Origin: Bacillota bacterium
GTDB lineage: Bacteria > Bacillota > Clostridia > Christensenellales > SZUA-584
Assembly: GCA_023428025.1 (NCBI GenBank)
Contig: JAEYZN010000003.1
Coordinates: 1-35,304, forward strand
Length of the DNA stretch: 35,304 bases
Direction: 5' to 3'
Within the stretch, counting starts at the first letter, position 1. Each line of letters starts with the position of its first letter. Under the pieces are notes generated by a model, which worked only from the letters and a program-made list of their open reading frames with translations, did no database searches and was not told the DNA's origin. The position numbers and the translations under genes are program-made. Of this stretch, positions 1 through 6,333 are shown piece after piece.

Positions 1-152
1 CGGGTGACGCCACGAGACAGGCGGGCATGGGTGATTTTGTGACGCTGATCGGCTCCACGGAAGCGGCGCTGATGTTCAGGGGAAAGCTGCCGCCCTGTGA
101 TATGGCCATCACCGGATTTATCGACCATTACAACCTGAAGGAAGAAGATTAA
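1..152 (+). CDS. C-terminal fragment of an unidentified protein upstream of the microcompartment shell genes
   Basis: An open frame enters from the left edge (first whole codon at 3) and ends at TAA 150-152, giving about 49 residues. The tail reads as an alternating strand-helix-strand pattern with the pieces DFVTLIGSTEAALMF and CDMAITGFIDHYNLKEED. I do not recognise the family. It does not match the C-terminus of PduA/J, EutS/PduU or PduL as I know them. The stop lies 15 bases before the next start and the pair share one AGGAGG-led junction, so it is the preceding gene of the same operon and is probably a microcompartment-associated protein. That role rests on context only. Confidence 0.5.
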   Translation, partial: GDATRQAGMGDFVTLIGSTEAALMFRGKLPPCDMAITGFIDHYNLKEED

Positions 153-167
153 CAGGAGGATATGAAG

Positions 168-446
168 ATGGAAAAGCTGGCGCTGGGACTTGTTGAAACA
201 AAAGGCCTTATCGGCGCGATCGAGGCGGCTGATGCGATGGTGAAAGCGGCGAATGTGACGCTGATCGGCAAAGAACGCATCGGCGGCGGTCTGGTAACCG
301 TGATGGTGCGGGGCGATGTGGGCGCGGTGAAGGCGTCTGTGGACGCGGGCGCGGCGGCGGCCAAGCGCGTGGGCGAGCTGGTGAGCGTGCACGTGATCCC
401 GAGACCGCACGACGATGTGGAAAAAATACTTCCCGTGAAGAGCTAG
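168..446 (+). CDS. Hexameric microcompartment shell protein (BMC-H, PduA/PduJ/EutM type)
   Basis: This is a single BMC-domain protein of about 92 residues, the usual length for hexameric shell tiles. The N-terminal LGLVETKGLIGAIEAADAM, the central GLVTVMVRGDVGAVKASVDAG and the C-terminal HVIPRPHDDVEKILP are near-signature PduA/PduJ sequence. Family members tile into sheets and pass small metabolites through a central pore. The pore loop reads RIGGG where PduA and EutM have KIGSG, so the usual pore serine is glycine here. I chose ATG 168 because it lies 7 bases after AGGAGGA (154-160); the in-frame ATG at 162 is too close to it. The pentamer gene and fucU follow. It is a shell protein with high certainty; the cargo pathway is inferred from neighbours. 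Confidence 0.95.
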   Translation: MEKLALGLVETKGLIGAIEAADAMVKAANVTLIGKERIGGGLVTVMVRGDVGAVKASVDAGAAAAKRVGELVSVHVIPRPHDDVEKILPVKS

Positions 447-460
447 GCGGGGAATGCGTA

Positions 461-748
461 TTGAGGCTGGCGAGGGTGGTGGGCAATATCGTGTCCACCG
501 TCAAGGAAATCACGCATGAGGGCTACAAGCTCATGCTCATACAATATATCGATGCAAAAGGCGAGCCGGACGGGCCGCGTTTGATTGCGTTTGACGGAGC
601 GGACGCCGGGGTCAGCGATCTGGTGATCATCAACATAGACGGGGACGCGGCCAAAATGATTTTGAACGACAAAGAGATCATCTGCGATCTGACGATATGC
701 GGCGTTGTCGACGAGTATACGATCTATGACAAAACGGTAAGAGGCTAG
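461..748 (+). CDS. Pentameric microcompartment vertex protein (BMC-P, EutN/CcmL family)
   Basis: A 95-residue protein beginning LARVVGNIVSTVKE and continuing with GYKLMLIQYID, matching the EutN/CcmL fold. Family members form pentamers that cap the vertices of the polyhedral shell. The reading frame has no ATG near its N-terminus. TTG 461 fits best, because translation from it gives the conserved start of the family and a GCGGGGA stretch lies 8 bases upstream (447-453). It follows the hexamer gene by 14 bases, so shell hexamer and pentamer are probably co-translated. Length and motifs are normal. The C-terminal part (DLTICGVVDEYTIYDK) varies among family members and does not show which compartment type this is. 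Confidence 0.93.
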   Translation: MRLARVVGNIVSTVKEITHEGYKLMLIQYIDAKGEPDGPRLIAFDGADAGVSDLVIINIDGDAAKMILNDKEIICDLTICGVVDEYTIYDKTVRG

Positions 749-778
749 CATCGACCCATTAACAATCAGGAGGCGACC

Positions 779-1207
779 ATGCTGAAAGGAATTTCGCCCT
801 TACTCTCCCCGGACCTGCTCAAGGTCATCGCGGAGATGGGCCATGGTGATGAGATCGTAATCGGAGACTGTAACTTTCCCGCCGAATCCATGGGAAAACG
901 CTGTGTGCGGGCGGACGGTCATAAAGCGACGGATATACTGGAGGCGGTGCTGACGCATTTCCCGCTGGATACGTTTGTGGACGCCCCGGTCACGCTGATG
1001 CAGGTGGTTCCGGGAACGATGGAAGGGGAGCCGCCGGTATGGGCGGTGTACAAGGATATCGTGGAACGCCATCAGCCGGGCACGAAGCTGGATACCGTTG
1101 AAAGATTTGAATTTTACGAACGCGCGAGAAACGCGTATGCCACGGTGGCGACGGCGGAGCGCGCTCTCTACGCTTGCGTCATATTAAAAAAAGGCGTGCT
1201 TTTGTAA
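779..1207 (+). CDS. fucU: L-fucose mutarotase-like protein (FucU/RbsD family)
   Basis: The 142-residue product closely follows E. coli FucU in length and sequence: MLKGISPLLSPDLLKVIAEMGHGDEI at the start, FPAESMG and RADG in the middle, and the C-terminal ERFEFYERARNAYATV and ILKKGV. FucU interconverts the alpha and beta anomers of L-fucose so that the isomerase can use them; RbsD relatives act on ribose. The conserved His in GHGDE is present. An AGGAGG sits just before ATG 779. Placement between shell genes and a DhaK/DhaL pair suggests that the operon handles fucose, rhamnose or another free sugar and that the shell encloses an aldehyde-producing step. No fucose isomerase, kinase or aldolase is visible in the window. 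Confidence 0.92.
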   Translation: MLKGISPLLSPDLLKVIAEMGHGDEIVIGDCNFPAESMGKRCVRADGHKATDILEAVLTHFPLDTFVDAPVTLMQVVPGTMEGEPPVWAVYKDIVERHQPGTKLDTVERFEFYERARNAYATVATAERALYACVILKKGVLL

Positions 1208-1232
1208 AAGAGCAGCAAAAGGAGTTGGCCGG

Positions 1233-2249
1233 ATGAAAAAGATTCTGAATACGCCCGAGAATTTCGTCAATGAAATGCTGGAGGGAATATACGCCGCCCA
1301 TCCCGGTATGGTGAAGCCCGTGGCGGAAGACCCGCGCTGTCTGGTCACCGCGCATGTGAAACCGGGCAAGGTGGGCATTGCCACAGGCGGCGGCTCAGGG
1401 CATCTTCCTCTGTTTTTGGGTTACGTGGGGGAGGGCATGCTGGACGGCTGCGCCATTGGCGACGTGTTCCAGTCTCCCAGCGCCGAACAGATGCTGGCCG
1501 TAACGAAGCATATTGACACTGGATCGGGTGTGCTATATATTTATGGCAACTATAATGGAGATATTTTCAATTTCGATATGGCTGCCGAGATGGCTGACTT
1601 CGAAGAGAACATCCGTGTAGAGTCTGTCGTAGCCGGAGAGGACGTCGCTTCCGCTGCGCCTGCCGCCCCGGGCGAGAAGAACACCCGAAGGGGCGTGGCG
1701 GGCATTTTCTTTGTTTATAAATGCGCCGGTGCGGCGGCTGCCGAAGGCCTGAGCCTGGACGAAGTCGAGCGTGTGGCTGAAAAAGCCTGCGACAACGTCC
1801 GCACGATGGGCATGGCGTTATCGCCGTGCATCGTGCCCCGGGTGGGGCGTCCCAGCTTCCAGCTGGACGACAACGAAATGGAGATCGGCATGGGCATACA
1901 CGGCGAACCGGGCATCCGCAGGGGCGAGCTGCTGAGCGCCGACAGCATCGTGGATGAGATGTTAAAGCCGATCCTTGGCGATATTCCCTTCAAGGCGGGC
2001 GATGAGGTGGCGGTGCTGGTCAACGGCCTCGGCGCAACGCCGCTGGAAGAGCAGTATATCATGTACCGCCGTATCAGCCAGGTGCTGGAGCAGGCGGGCA
2101 TCGGCGTGTTCCACGTCTATGTGGGTGAATACGCGACCTCGATGGAGATGAGCGGCGCGTCCATATCGCTGTTGAGGCTGGACGACGAGCTGAAAAAATA
2201 CCTGTCCGCTCCCGCGAACACACCTTTTTTCAAGCAGTTTGCTTTATAG
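1233..2249 (+). CDS. dhaK: DhaK-type dihydroxyacetone/ketose kinase substrate-binding subunit
   Basis: A 338-residue protein with the DAK1 (DhaK) fold. The substrate loop reads ATGGGSGHLPLFLGYVG, followed by YGNYNGD and, further on, GMGIHGEPG, whose His is the residue that forms a covalent hemiaminal with the substrate carbonyl in the family. DhaK binds dihydroxyacetone or related ketoses while DhaL supplies the phosphate. After GGGSGH most dihydroxyacetone kinases have Glu-Pro; here it is Leu-Pro-Leu-Phe, so the substrate may be a different ketose such as erythrulose. A Shine-Dalgarno AAAAGGAG precedes ATG 1233. The dhaL gene follows by 16 bases. No DhaM/PTS partner is present in the window. 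Confidence 0.9.
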   Translation: MKKILNTPENFVNEMLEGIYAAHPGMVKPVAEDPRCLVTAHVKPGKVGIATGGGSGHLPLFLGYVGEGMLDGCAIGDVFQSPSAEQMLAVTKHIDTGSGVLYIYGNYNGDIFNFDMAAEMADFEENIRVESVVAGEDVASAAPAAPGEKNTRRGVAGIFFVYKCAGAAAAEGLSLDEVERVAEKACDNVRTMGMALSPCIVPRVGRPSFQLDDNEMEIGMGIHGEPGIRRGELLSADSIVDEMLKPILGDIPFKAGDEVAVLVNGLGATPLEEQYIMYRRISQVLEQAGIGVFHVYVGEYATSMEMSGASISLLRLDDELKKYLSAPANTPFFKQFAL

Positions 2250-2265
2250 GGGAGAAGGTGAGACA

Positions 2266-2916
2266 ATGAGAGCGATGGGATTCAAGTGGCTTGTCGCAAG
2301 ATGGGCAGCCGTTATGGCGGACAACCGGGACTATCTGATCGATCTGGACAGCGTTGTGGGAGACGGGGACCTGGGGCTCACGATGAGCGACGGGTTCAAA
2401 GCCGCCAGCGAAGCGGTGGCCGCCGTTGACGAAGAGGATATCGGCAAGCTGGCGTATCTGGCCGGAAAGGCCATGTCCACGGCGGTGCCGTCCACGATGG
2501 GGACGCTGATGGCGTCCGGGCTGATGAACGCGGGAAAAGCGCTGAAGGGCGAGACGGCGCTGGGCCCGGCGGACACCGCGCTGTTCTTCAGGGCGTATTT
2601 TGAAGGCGTGCAGGGCCGCGGCAAGGCCGTGGTGGGCGAGAAGACGTTCCTCGACGGGCTATATCCCGCCGTGCTGTCGTTGAGCGAAGACGCGGAAAAG
2701 GGAACGGATATCCGGGAAGCGGCGGACAACGCGGCGCATCGCGCGCATGAGGCGTTTCTGGCCACGAAGGGCATGCTGGCAAAACACGGGCGCGCGGCGG
2801 CGCGCGGCGAAAGTTCACGCGATCTGCTGGACCCCGGCGCGGCTGTCGCGGCATTATTAATAAAAGGATATGCTGGTTATATCAATGAAACGGCAGGATC
2901 AGGACATGACAATTAG
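2266..2916 (+). CDS. dhaL: DhaL-type kinase nucleotide-binding subunit
   Basis: A 216-residue all-helical DAK2 protein. LDSVVGDGDLGLTM supplies the Asp residues that hold ADP or ATP through Mg2+, and STMGTLMASGLMNAGKAL is the conserved glycine-rich segment. The VGDGDLG form resembles ATP-dependent kinases more than the IGDADHG of PTS-type DhaL, so with no dhaM nearby the KL pair may use ATP directly; that is an inference from one motif. I set the start at ATG 2266, after the GGGGAGAAGG tract beginning at 2249; the longer frame from 2239 overlaps the end of dhaK and lacks a ribosome site. The stop overlaps the start of the LacI-family gene by 11 bases, suggesting translational coupling. Confidence 0.9.
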   Translation: MRAMGFKWLVARWAAVMADNRDYLIDLDSVVGDGDLGLTMSDGFKAASEAVAAVDEEDIGKLAYLAGKAMSTAVPSTMGTLMASGLMNAGKALKGETALGPADTALFFRAYFEGVQGRGKAVVGEKTFLDGLYPAVLSLSEDAEKGTDIREAADNAAHRAHEAFLATKGMLAKHGRAAARGESSRDLLDPGAAVAALLIKGYAGYINETAGSGHDN

Positions 2917-3910
2917 AGAGATTGCAGCCATAGCGGGCGTTTCGCCTGGCGCTGTGTCATTGGTGCTCAACGATAAAAAAGGGGTCAGTTCGCAAACGCG
3001 CGATCGTATCAAAAAAGTTCTGGAAGAAAACAATTATGCGCCTGCTGCGCAGTCGAGAAAATCCGCCCGCCGCCACATCCGTTTCATCAAATACCGCACG
3101 CACGGCATGGCGGTGGAAGAGAACCAGGGCTTCGTCGCGTCGATCATCGATCAGATAGAGGTCGAGTGCCGCCGTTATAATTACGATCTGATCATGTGCG
3201 GCTGCACCAACGAGACAGCCGAGGAAACGTTCAAGATGGTCGCGGAAGATCCGAAGGACGGCGTGATTCTGCTGGGGTCGGAGTTCGATGCCGACAACTT
3301 CGGGATGCTGCGGGACATCAAGGCGCCCATCGTCGTGCTGGACCACAGCATGCAGTACGAGAATGTGGACAGCGTCGTGATGGCCAACGCCAATATCGCG
3401 GCCTCCGCGGTGACGTATCTTTATAACCTGGGCTACAGGAAGATCGGCTACTTCCTGACCAGCGTCAAGGTGTCCAACTTCACCGAGCGGTATAACGGGT
3501 ATCTGGAGCAGCTCGCCAAGCTGGGGCTTACCGCCCCGGGGCCGGTGCTGCTGATGCCGACGCTCAACGGGGCGTATGAGGACATGAAGCGCCTGCTGGA
3601 GTCCGGTGCGTATGTGCCCGAAGGCGCGGTGCTGGCCGGCAACGACAGTATCGCGATCGGCGCCGCCAAAGCCCTGCAGGAAGCGGGCTACCGCATCCCG
3701 GACGACATCTCCATCATCGGCGTGGACGATATTCCGTACAGCTCCATGACCGTGCCGCCGCTCACCACCATGCGCATTTCGCGCTCCGTGATGGGTATAC
3801 TCACGGTGAGTATCCTGCGCGAGCGCATCAAGCATCCCGACTGGCCGTACATGCATATGCAGGTCACGGCACAGCTGGTTGAGCGCGGCAGCACAAAGCT
3901 TGTCAAATAA
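2906..3910 (+). CDS. LacI-family transcriptional regulator
   Basis: A 334-residue regulator. Residues 1-50 form the LacI helix-turn-helix and hinge: MTIREIAAIAGVSPGAVSLV, then LNDKKGVSSQTRDRIKKVLEE-type sequence and the NNY hinge. The remainder is a periplasmic-binding-like sensor domain with IIGVDDIPYSSMTVPPLTTM near the C-terminus. Such proteins bind palindromic operators and release them on binding a sugar or sugar phosphate. ATG 2906 has AGGATCAGGA just upstream and gives the standard LacI N-terminus; ATG 2885 in the same frame is possible. It is the last gene of the shell/fucU/dhaKL operon, so it probably controls that operon. The ligand is unknown. Confidence 0.93.
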   Translation: MTIREIAAIAGVSPGAVSLVLNDKKGVSSQTRDRIKKVLEENNYAPAAQSRKSARRHIRFIKYRTHGMAVEENQGFVASIIDQIEVECRRYNYDLIMCGCTNETAEETFKMVAEDPKDGVILLGSEFDADNFGMLRDIKAPIVVLDHSMQYENVDSVVMANANIAASAVTYLYNLGYRKIGYFLTSVKVSNFTERYNGYLEQLAKLGLTAPGPVLLMPTLNGAYEDMKRLLESGAYVPEGAVLAGNDSIAIGAAKALQEAGYRIPDDISIIGVDDIPYSSMTVPPLTTMRISRSVMGILTVSILRERIKHPDWPYMHMQVTAQLVERGSTKLVK

Positions 3911-3926
3911 CCATAACAACAAGCCG

Positions 3927-3967
3927 GATGACGAAAGCCGATGCGGATAAACGCGTTGGCTTTCATC
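3927..3967 (+). terminator. Imperfect hairpin after the LacI-family gene, possible terminator
   Basis: Nested arms pair AAAGCC (3934-3939) with GGCTTT (3958-3963) and GCG (3943-3945) with CGC (3952-3954); an outer GATG/CATC pair adds to it with a three-base bulge. It starts 17 bases after the stop of the regulator gene, where the operon should end. The downstream tract is only weakly T-rich (ATTTGTATG), so it may be a weak or factor-dependent terminator. Confidence 0.45.
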
Positions 3968-4071
3968 GATTTGTATGGAGAACCATATGGGTGGAACCCT
4001 CTTGTGTACGCGGCGTTGAGTTGACCAGTACAGCGCGGACAAAGAATATTGAGTGATAGGATACCCCGCAT

Positions 4072-4094
4072 TTCATATATATGAAAAATTTTAT
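4072..4094 (+). promoter_or_regulatory. Conserved upstream box, copy A (cupin-pepQ promoter)
   Basis: A 23-nt element of the form TTCAYATATMTGAAAAATTT followed by YAT. It matches copy B at 5767-5789 in 20 of 23 positions. It ends 22 bases before the -35 element of the promoter at 4117, a usual place for an activator or upstream repressor site. Its left part overlaps a perfect 16-bp palindrome. It was found by comparing the two promoter regions by eye, and its binding protein is unknown. Confidence 0.6.
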
Positions 4095-4116
4095 TGTGAA
4101 TAAAATAATATGATAA

Positions 4117-4145
4117 TTGACAAACAATTTCCGGTATGGTATTAA
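4117..4145 (+). promoter_or_regulatory. Sigma-70-type promoter of the cupin-dipeptidase operon
   Basis: TTGACA (4117-4122), a 17-base spacer and TATTAA (4140-4145) form a good vegetative promoter pointing at the cupin gene. Transcription would begin near 4152, leaving a leader of about 145 bases with two hairpins. Confidence 0.7.
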
Positions 4146-4179
4146 TAGAAGCATCTTAATACTTCTAAGAAAAACAATG

Positions 4180-4213
4180 CGGTTTTTAATTGATTTAAAG
4201 ACCGTATTTTTAT
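4180..4213 (+). terminator. Terminator-like hairpin in the leader of the cupin-dipeptidase operon
   Basis: CGGTTTTTAA (4180-4189) pairs with TTAAAGACCG (4195-4204) including one G-U pair, followed by the T-rich run TATTTTTATTT. It lies about 28 bases downstream of the predicted transcription start, so it would stop transcripts early unless it is read through or disrupted. The stem is AT-rich and only moderately stable. Confidence 0.4.
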
Positions 4214-4297
4214 TTGGCAACGATGCCTGTTTTGACGCCGATGTCAAAAATACAGGGATAAAGCACAAACTCAACATTTTGAAAGAAGGTAGAAGCT

Positions 4298-4609
4298 ATG
4301 CTGTCCAAAAAGCTGACGGAGAAAAACAACAACATCTTTTTCGATCAAACCAACACCCTCAATGGGAACGCGTCGTTTGGACACATTGTGTTTCAGCCCA
4401 ATGAGCGGATACCCAAGGAAGGGTTCGGGCAGCATGAATATGACGAGTATTCCTTTGTGATCAGCGGTGAGGCGCACAGCGTGGTGGGAGGCGTCGAGCA
4501 GGTCGCCAAAGCGGGCATGGCCATGTACATCCCCGCCGGAGAGCCGCATTACACATATAACGCCGGCGACGCGCCGTTTGAAGTGGTCTACGCGCTGGTG
4601 AAAAGGTGA
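4298..4609 (+). CDS. Small single-domain cupin protein
   Basis: A 103-residue protein folding as one cupin barrel: GFGQHEYDEYSFVISGEAHSVV is cupin motif 1 with likely metal ligands His, Glu and a nearby acidic residue, and AGEPHYTYNAGDAPFEVVYAL is motif 2 with another His. Small cupins of this kind bind a metal and act as isomerases, oxygenases or ligand sensors, and sequence alone does not say which. GAAGG precedes ATG 4298. It lies 16 bases ahead of the Xaa-Pro dipeptidase gene, so the two are probably co-expressed. A role with proline or hydroxyproline peptides is inferred from position only. I do not recognise a named gene. Confidence 0.85.
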   Translation: MLSKKLTEKNNNIFFDQTNTLNGNASFGHIVFQPNERIPKEGFGQHEYDEYSFVISGEAHSVVGGVEQVAKAGMAMYIPAGEPHYTYNAGDAPFEVVYALVKR

Positions 4610-4625
4610 TTATAAGGAGTGTAAC

Positions 4626-5702
4626 ATGATTCAAAGCAGGCTGGATACGGTGCTGGAGAATATGCGCGAAATGGGCATCCCGCAGCTGCTGGTGACGGAC
4701 CCGGTGTCGATCTATTACCTGACCGGCCGCGGCATTGAGCCCGGCAAGCGCTATCTGGGATTATACCTGGCGATGAGCGGCGCCCACAAGATATTCCTCA
4801 ACAAGCTGTTCGTGGTGCCGGAGGACTTAGGCGTTGAGAAGGTGTGGTTCTCCGACAGCGCCGACAGCGCACAGCTGGTCGCCGGATACACCGATCATCA
4901 GCCGCTGGGTGTGGATAAGATGATGCAGGCGCGGTTTTTGCTGCCGCTGATGGAGCGGCACGCCGCCTCCGGCTATGTCAGCGCGTCCGGCTGCGTGGAC
5001 GCCGCCCGCATGATCAAGGACGGCGAGGAGATCATACGGATGCGCCGCGCGTCAGCCATCAACGACGAAGCCATGGGGCGGCTGATCAGGCACTTCCGCA
5101 AGGGCGTCACGGAGAAGGAAATGGCGGAAACACTGGCCGGCATCTATAAGGAACTGGGCGCGGACGGCTTTTCGTTCGAGCCGATCATTGCCTTTGCCGG
5201 GAACGGTGCGGAAGGCCATCACGAGCTGGACGATACGAAGCTGAAAGAAGGGGACAGCATTGTGGTGGATATCGGCTGCAAGAAGGACGGTTATTGCGCG
5301 GACATGACCCGCACCTTTTTCTACAAAACGGCTGATCCGAAATATGCACAGGTTTTTGATATCGCGCTGCGTGCCAACGAAGCCGCCGAAGCGGTCGTGA
5401 AGCCGGGCGCACGCTTCTGCGACTTGGACAGGACGGCCAGAGGGATGATCGAAGAGGCGGGCTATGGTCCCTGTTTCCCACACCGGCTGGGGCACAACAT
5501 CGGGCTGGAGGTTCATGAGCCGGGCGATGTGTCGTCGGCCAACGCCAATACTGTGCAGCCCGGCATGATATTCTCGATTGAGCCGGGCATATATCTGTCC
5601 GGCGAGATGGGCGTGCGTATCGAGGACCTGGTGCTGGTGACGGAGACTGGCTGCGAATTGCTCAATCATTTCCCCAAAACGATGACGGTTCTGGAGGATT
5701 AG
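4626..5702 (+). CDS. pepQ: Xaa-Pro dipeptidase/aminopeptidase (M24B family)
   Basis: A 358-residue metallopeptidase with the creatinase-like N-terminal domain (about 1-125) and a pita-bread catalytic domain. The five dinuclear metal ligands are visible: Asp215 (VVDIGC), Asp226 (ADMTRT), His290 (RLGHNIGLEVHE), Glu319 (SIEPGIY) and Glu333 (VRIEDLV). M24B enzymes cut the bond before proline or hydroxyproline in dipeptides or at peptide N-termini, in the cytoplasm. No signal peptide is present. AAGGAG sits just ahead of ATG 4626. Located next to a dipeptide transporter and the proline reductase and HypD genes, it probably releases Pro and Hyp from imported peptides. Dipeptidase and aminopeptidase P cannot be separated from sequence alone; the length favours PepQ. 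Confidence 0.9.
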   Translation: MIQSRLDTVLENMREMGIPQLLVTDPVSIYYLTGRGIEPGKRYLGLYLAMSGAHKIFLNKLFVVPEDLGVEKVWFSDSADSAQLVAGYTDHQPLGVDKMMQARFLLPLMERHAASGYVSASGCVDAARMIKDGEEIIRMRRASAINDEAMGRLIRHFRKGVTEKEMAETLAGIYKELGADGFSFEPIIAFAGNGAEGHHELDDTKLKEGDSIVVDIGCKKDGYCADMTRTFFYKTADPKYAQVFDIALRANEAAEAVVKPGARFCDLDRTARGMIEEAGYGPCFPHRLGHNIGLEVHEPGDVSSANANTVQPGMIFSIEPGIYLSGEMGVRIEDLVLVTETGCELLNHFPKTMTVLED

Positions 5703-5766
5703 GCCTCTGTTCTTTGGCCGTTTAACGTATACGGCGAACGGAAGACGATGATGAAATTTTCACGGA

Positions 5767-5789
5767 TTCACATATCTGAAAAATTTCAT
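5767..5789 (+). promoter_or_regulatory. Conserved upstream box, copy B (peptide transporter promoter)
   Basis: A 23-nt element beginning TTCACATATCTG and continuing AAAAATTTCAT, 20 of 23 identical to copy A at 4072-4094. It ends 28 bases before the -35 element at 5818. Its right part pairs with 5751-5762 as a near-perfect inverted repeat, so it may be a dimer binding site rather than an RNA element. A further 12-mer, CCGTATTTTTAT, recurs downstream of both promoters (4202-4213 and 5867-5878). Confidence 0.6.
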
Positions 5790-5817
5790 GATCAGCGAAA
5801 TTTAGCTTATTATTATG

Positions 5818-5846
5818 TTGACACGAAAAAATGTGAGTGCTATAGT
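5818..5846 (+). promoter_or_regulatory. Strong sigma-70-type promoter of the peptide transporter operon
   Basis: TTGACA (5818-5823), a 17-base spacer and TATAGT (5841-5846), differing from consensus by one base in the -10. Start of transcription is expected near 5853, about 480 bases before the substrate-binding protein gene. Confidence 0.82.
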
Positions 5847-5886
5847 ATTAAAAAATAAATAGAAATCCGTATTTTTATAGAGAACA

Positions 5887-5919
5887 AAGACGTTTTTTAA
5901 AAGAAGCGTCTTTTTTGTT
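5887..5919 (+). terminator. Terminator-like hairpin just after the transporter promoter
   Basis: AAAGACG pairs with CGTCTTT around a 14-base loop and is followed by a T run. It could end transcripts from the dipeptidase gene (stop 5702), or act as an attenuator because it lies some 35 bases after the predicted start of the transporter transcript. The 7-bp stem is modest. Confidence 0.5.
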
Positions 5920-6333
5920 TCGCTTCACTTGAACAGAAGACTGACCGCGAATGGGGTATGGGGAGACTGGAATTGTATGATCCGGCATGTCATCCGGGCG
6001 GGCAACAGTCTCATGGAAGGCTGCCGGATTATCAATTCACACAAGGCCCCCCTCGGACGCAACCCATGACGGGCTTACACAAGGCGCAAATGGTTTCATC
6101 AACGATGTTCAGATATATACAGCGGGCGGCAGCCGGGAACGCCGCGGCCTGACCGACGAGATGTTCAGCCGGTAAGGTTTTGCAGGACAGGCTGAACGGC
6201 TTTACGACGCAGGGAGATGTGTGCAATGTGTATGGGTTCGTCGGTTGGTGAGGCCACTTGAAAGCAGACGGGCAATGCGGAAACAATGACCCGGGCTTAG
6301 AAAAGGAGACTAATTTTGGAAGGGAGCTTTTTT

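Larger units (their letters stand above)
3911..4297. other. 387-bp intergenic regulatory region between the LacI gene and the cupin gene
   Basis: No convincing gene is present; a frame at 4117-4404 overlaps the cupin gene and looks random. In order the region holds the hairpin at 3927-3967, an AT-rich stretch with a perfect 16-bp palindrome (TTTCATATATATGAAA, 4071-4086), a conserved upstream box, a sigma-70-type promoter, a terminator-like hairpin and a second hairpin before the cupin ribosome binding site. The second hairpin pairs CCTGTTTTGAC (4226-4236) with a GTCAAAAATACAGG arm (4243-4256) through a three-base bulge. Confidence 0.7.
5703..6333. other. 631-bp region: promoter and long structured leader of the peptide transporter
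   Basis: No recognised gene. The first 150 bases are AT-rich and hold an inverted repeat (5751-5762 with 5777-5789), the conserved box copy B and a strong promoter. The rest, about 5853-6333, is GC-rich leader with a terminator-like hairpin and at least two exact inverted repeats: GAGACTG (5963-5969) with CAGTCTC (6006-6012), and GTTCAGCC (6163-6170) with GGCTGAAC (6190-6197). ACACAAGGC occurs twice, near 6038 and 6076. A 30-codon frame at 5977-6069 has a GGGGAGA upstream and could be a leader peptide, but it resembles nothing I know. No T-box core or other familiar riboswitch core was recognised. Confidence 0.6.

Noticed and set aside
4117..4404. Open frame of 95 codons ahead of the cupin gene
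   Set aside because: It covers the promoter and leader hairpins, lacks a ribosome binding site and overlaps the cupin gene.
5853..6333. T-box or known amino-acid riboswitch in the transporter leader
   Set aside because: No T-box core GGUGGNACC-type sequence and no familiar riboswitch core was found by reading.
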